A DNA stretch of 12,667 nucleotides, taken from positions 1 through 12,667 of the forward strand of contig DBCR01000046.1 of NCBI GenBank assembly GCA_002293125.1, read 5' to 3'. The first letter of the stretch is position 1. Every line of letters starts with the position of its first letter. The position numbers and the translations under genes were made by a program. A model generated the notes under the pieces. It saw nothing but the letters and a program-made list of their open reading frames with translations. It was not told the DNA's origin and did not search any database. This stretch comes from Opitutia bacterium UBA953 (lineage in GTDB: Bacteria > Verrucomicrobiota > Verrucomicrobiia > Opitutales > UBA953). Below are positions 11,944-12,667 of this stretch, in pieces.

Positions 11944-12667
11944 TCAGGGCAGGACCTTGATTTCCTTGAGCCAGATGAGCGCTTCGGCCTGCCACTTGTC
12001 CCAAGACGGGCCCTTGTAGCCGTTGAGGCCATGGCCGCCATTAGGTAGTTCGATCAGGCGGGTCGGGAGGCCGGCCTTCTGCTGGGCCTCGTAGAACATG
12101 CGACTGTTCTCGATGCCCACGACCTTGTCATCGATCGCGTGCGCCAGGAAGGTGGGCGGGGTGCCGGCCTTCACGTGCCTCTGGGTCGAGAAGTAATCCG
12201 ATAGGCCGGCGGCTGGCATCTCTCCCATCAGGTTCTTCTTGGAGCCGCGGTGGACGCCTTCGTCCATGCTGATGACCGGGTAGATGAGGATCGAGAAATC
12301 CGGGCGGCTGCTCTGGCCGGTGATGGCGTCAGGCGCGCGCGTCTCGATGGTCTCGAAGTGTACGGTCGCGGTCGAGGCCAGGTGGCCACCGGCGGAGAAA
12401 CCGATGATGCCGACCTTCTTCGGGTCGATCTTCCATTGCGCTGCGTTCGCCCGGACCGTGCGGATGGCCCGCTGGGCGTCGAGGAGCGGCACGTAAGGGC
12501 GTCCGGCGGGCAGGCGGTATTCGAGGACGATGCCAGCGATGCCGTGGGCGTTGAGCCAGGCGGCGATGCCGTGGCCTTCGCCCTTGGTCACCAAGCCGCC
12601 GTAGCCGCCGCCGGGGCAGATCACGATCGCCGCGCCGTTAGGATTCTCGGGCAGGTGTACCGTAAGC
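11944..12667 (-). CDS. Alpha/beta hydrolase, BD-FAE-type esterase (5' partial)
   Basis: Serine hydrolase of the alpha/beta fold, related to acetyl-xylan/feruloyl esterases and other carbohydrate esterases. The frame is open to the window edge, and the codons before the GTG at 12624 (LTVHLPENPNGAAI) belong to the family, so that GTG is not the start; the N-terminus and any signal peptide are outside. About 241 residues are visible. The oxyanion-hole motif ICPGGGYGG is followed by VLEYRLP, the nucleophile elbow GFSAGGHLAS (Ser codon at 12394-12396), the acid near AHAIDDKVV and the catalytic His in PNGGHGLNGY. It ends in WLKEIKVLP. It lies directly upstream of the secreted DUF1080 gene, which supports an exported role on acylated glycans, but secretion cannot be confirmed here. 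Confidence 0.9.
   Translation of the reverse strand, partial: LTVHLPENPNGAAIVICPGGGYGGLVTKGEGHGIAAWLNAHGIAGIVLEYRLPAGRPYVPLLDAQRAIRTVRANAAQWKIDPKKVGIIGFSAGGHLASTATVHFETIETRAPDAITGQSSRPDFSILIYPVISMDEGVHRGSKKNLMGEMPAAGLSDYFSTQRHVKAGTPPTFLAHAIDDKVVGIENSRMFYEAQQKAGLPTRLIELPNGGHGLNGYKGPSWDKWQAEALIWLKEIKVLP

Noticed and set aside
11888..12004. N-terminal extension of the DUF1080 protein
   Set aside because: It overlaps the 3' end of the upstream hydrolase gene and would bury the signal peptide that begins at the ATG at 11887.

Overview
The window (about 60% GC by eye) looks like a chromosomal segment from a Verrucomicrobia/Planctomycetes-type bacterium, most likely an Opitutae-like verrucomicrobium. 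That placement is an inference. It rests on the long PstC and PstA architectures, on a secreted DUF1080 protein beside an esterase-like alpha/beta hydrolase, on an S23-type four-helix-bundle gene, and on the near absence of Shine-Dalgarno sequences before core genes. No 16S rRNA or other marker is present. I see no rRNA, tRNA, CRISPR array, transposase or integrase.

Layout. (1) 2-4342, plus strand: a phosphate-uptake operon pstC (5' end cut by the window)-pstA-pstB-phoU, closed by a hairpin at 4352-4384. The periplasmic binding protein PstS is not in the window. (2) 4399-4848: a small four-helix membrane protein of the phage-holin-4/YvlD family, probably with its own extended -10 promoter and possibly a leaderless message. 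(3) 4849-5107: a 259-base gap full of palindromes. (4) 5108-6298: a class I (AspB-type) aminotransferase ending in a strong intrinsic terminator. (5) 6300-8168: an accessory patch on the minus strand with a lower-GC gene of unknown function, a higB-higA toxin-antitoxin pair and an S23-type four-helix-bundle gene. It is bordered and subdivided by two families of short repeats. (6) 8169-10168, minus strand: ffh (SRP54 GTPase) followed by a HAD phosphatase gene five bases downstream. (7) 10385-11179, plus strand, divergent from ffh: a PhnP-like metallo-beta-lactamase-fold phosphodiesterase. (8) 11237-12667, minus strand: an alpha/beta hydrolase (5' end cut by the window) followed by a secreted DUF1080 protein.

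How it works together. The pst-phoU block is a complete inner-membrane import machine, minus PstS, with its regulator. The aminotransferase, ffh and phosphodiesterase are housekeeping genes. The last two genes fit degradation of acylated glycosides. The most unusual material lies between the aminotransferase and ffh. A 29-base palindrome family (whose two closest copies differ only by changes that keep the hairpin paired) brackets one accessory gene as an inverted pair. A second element, built from 16-bp units centred on CACGTG, occurs three times and brackets another accessory gene as an inverted pair. I see no known enzyme that would mobilise these. They are the best candidates here for something undescribed.

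No gene-free stretch exceeds 300 bases.
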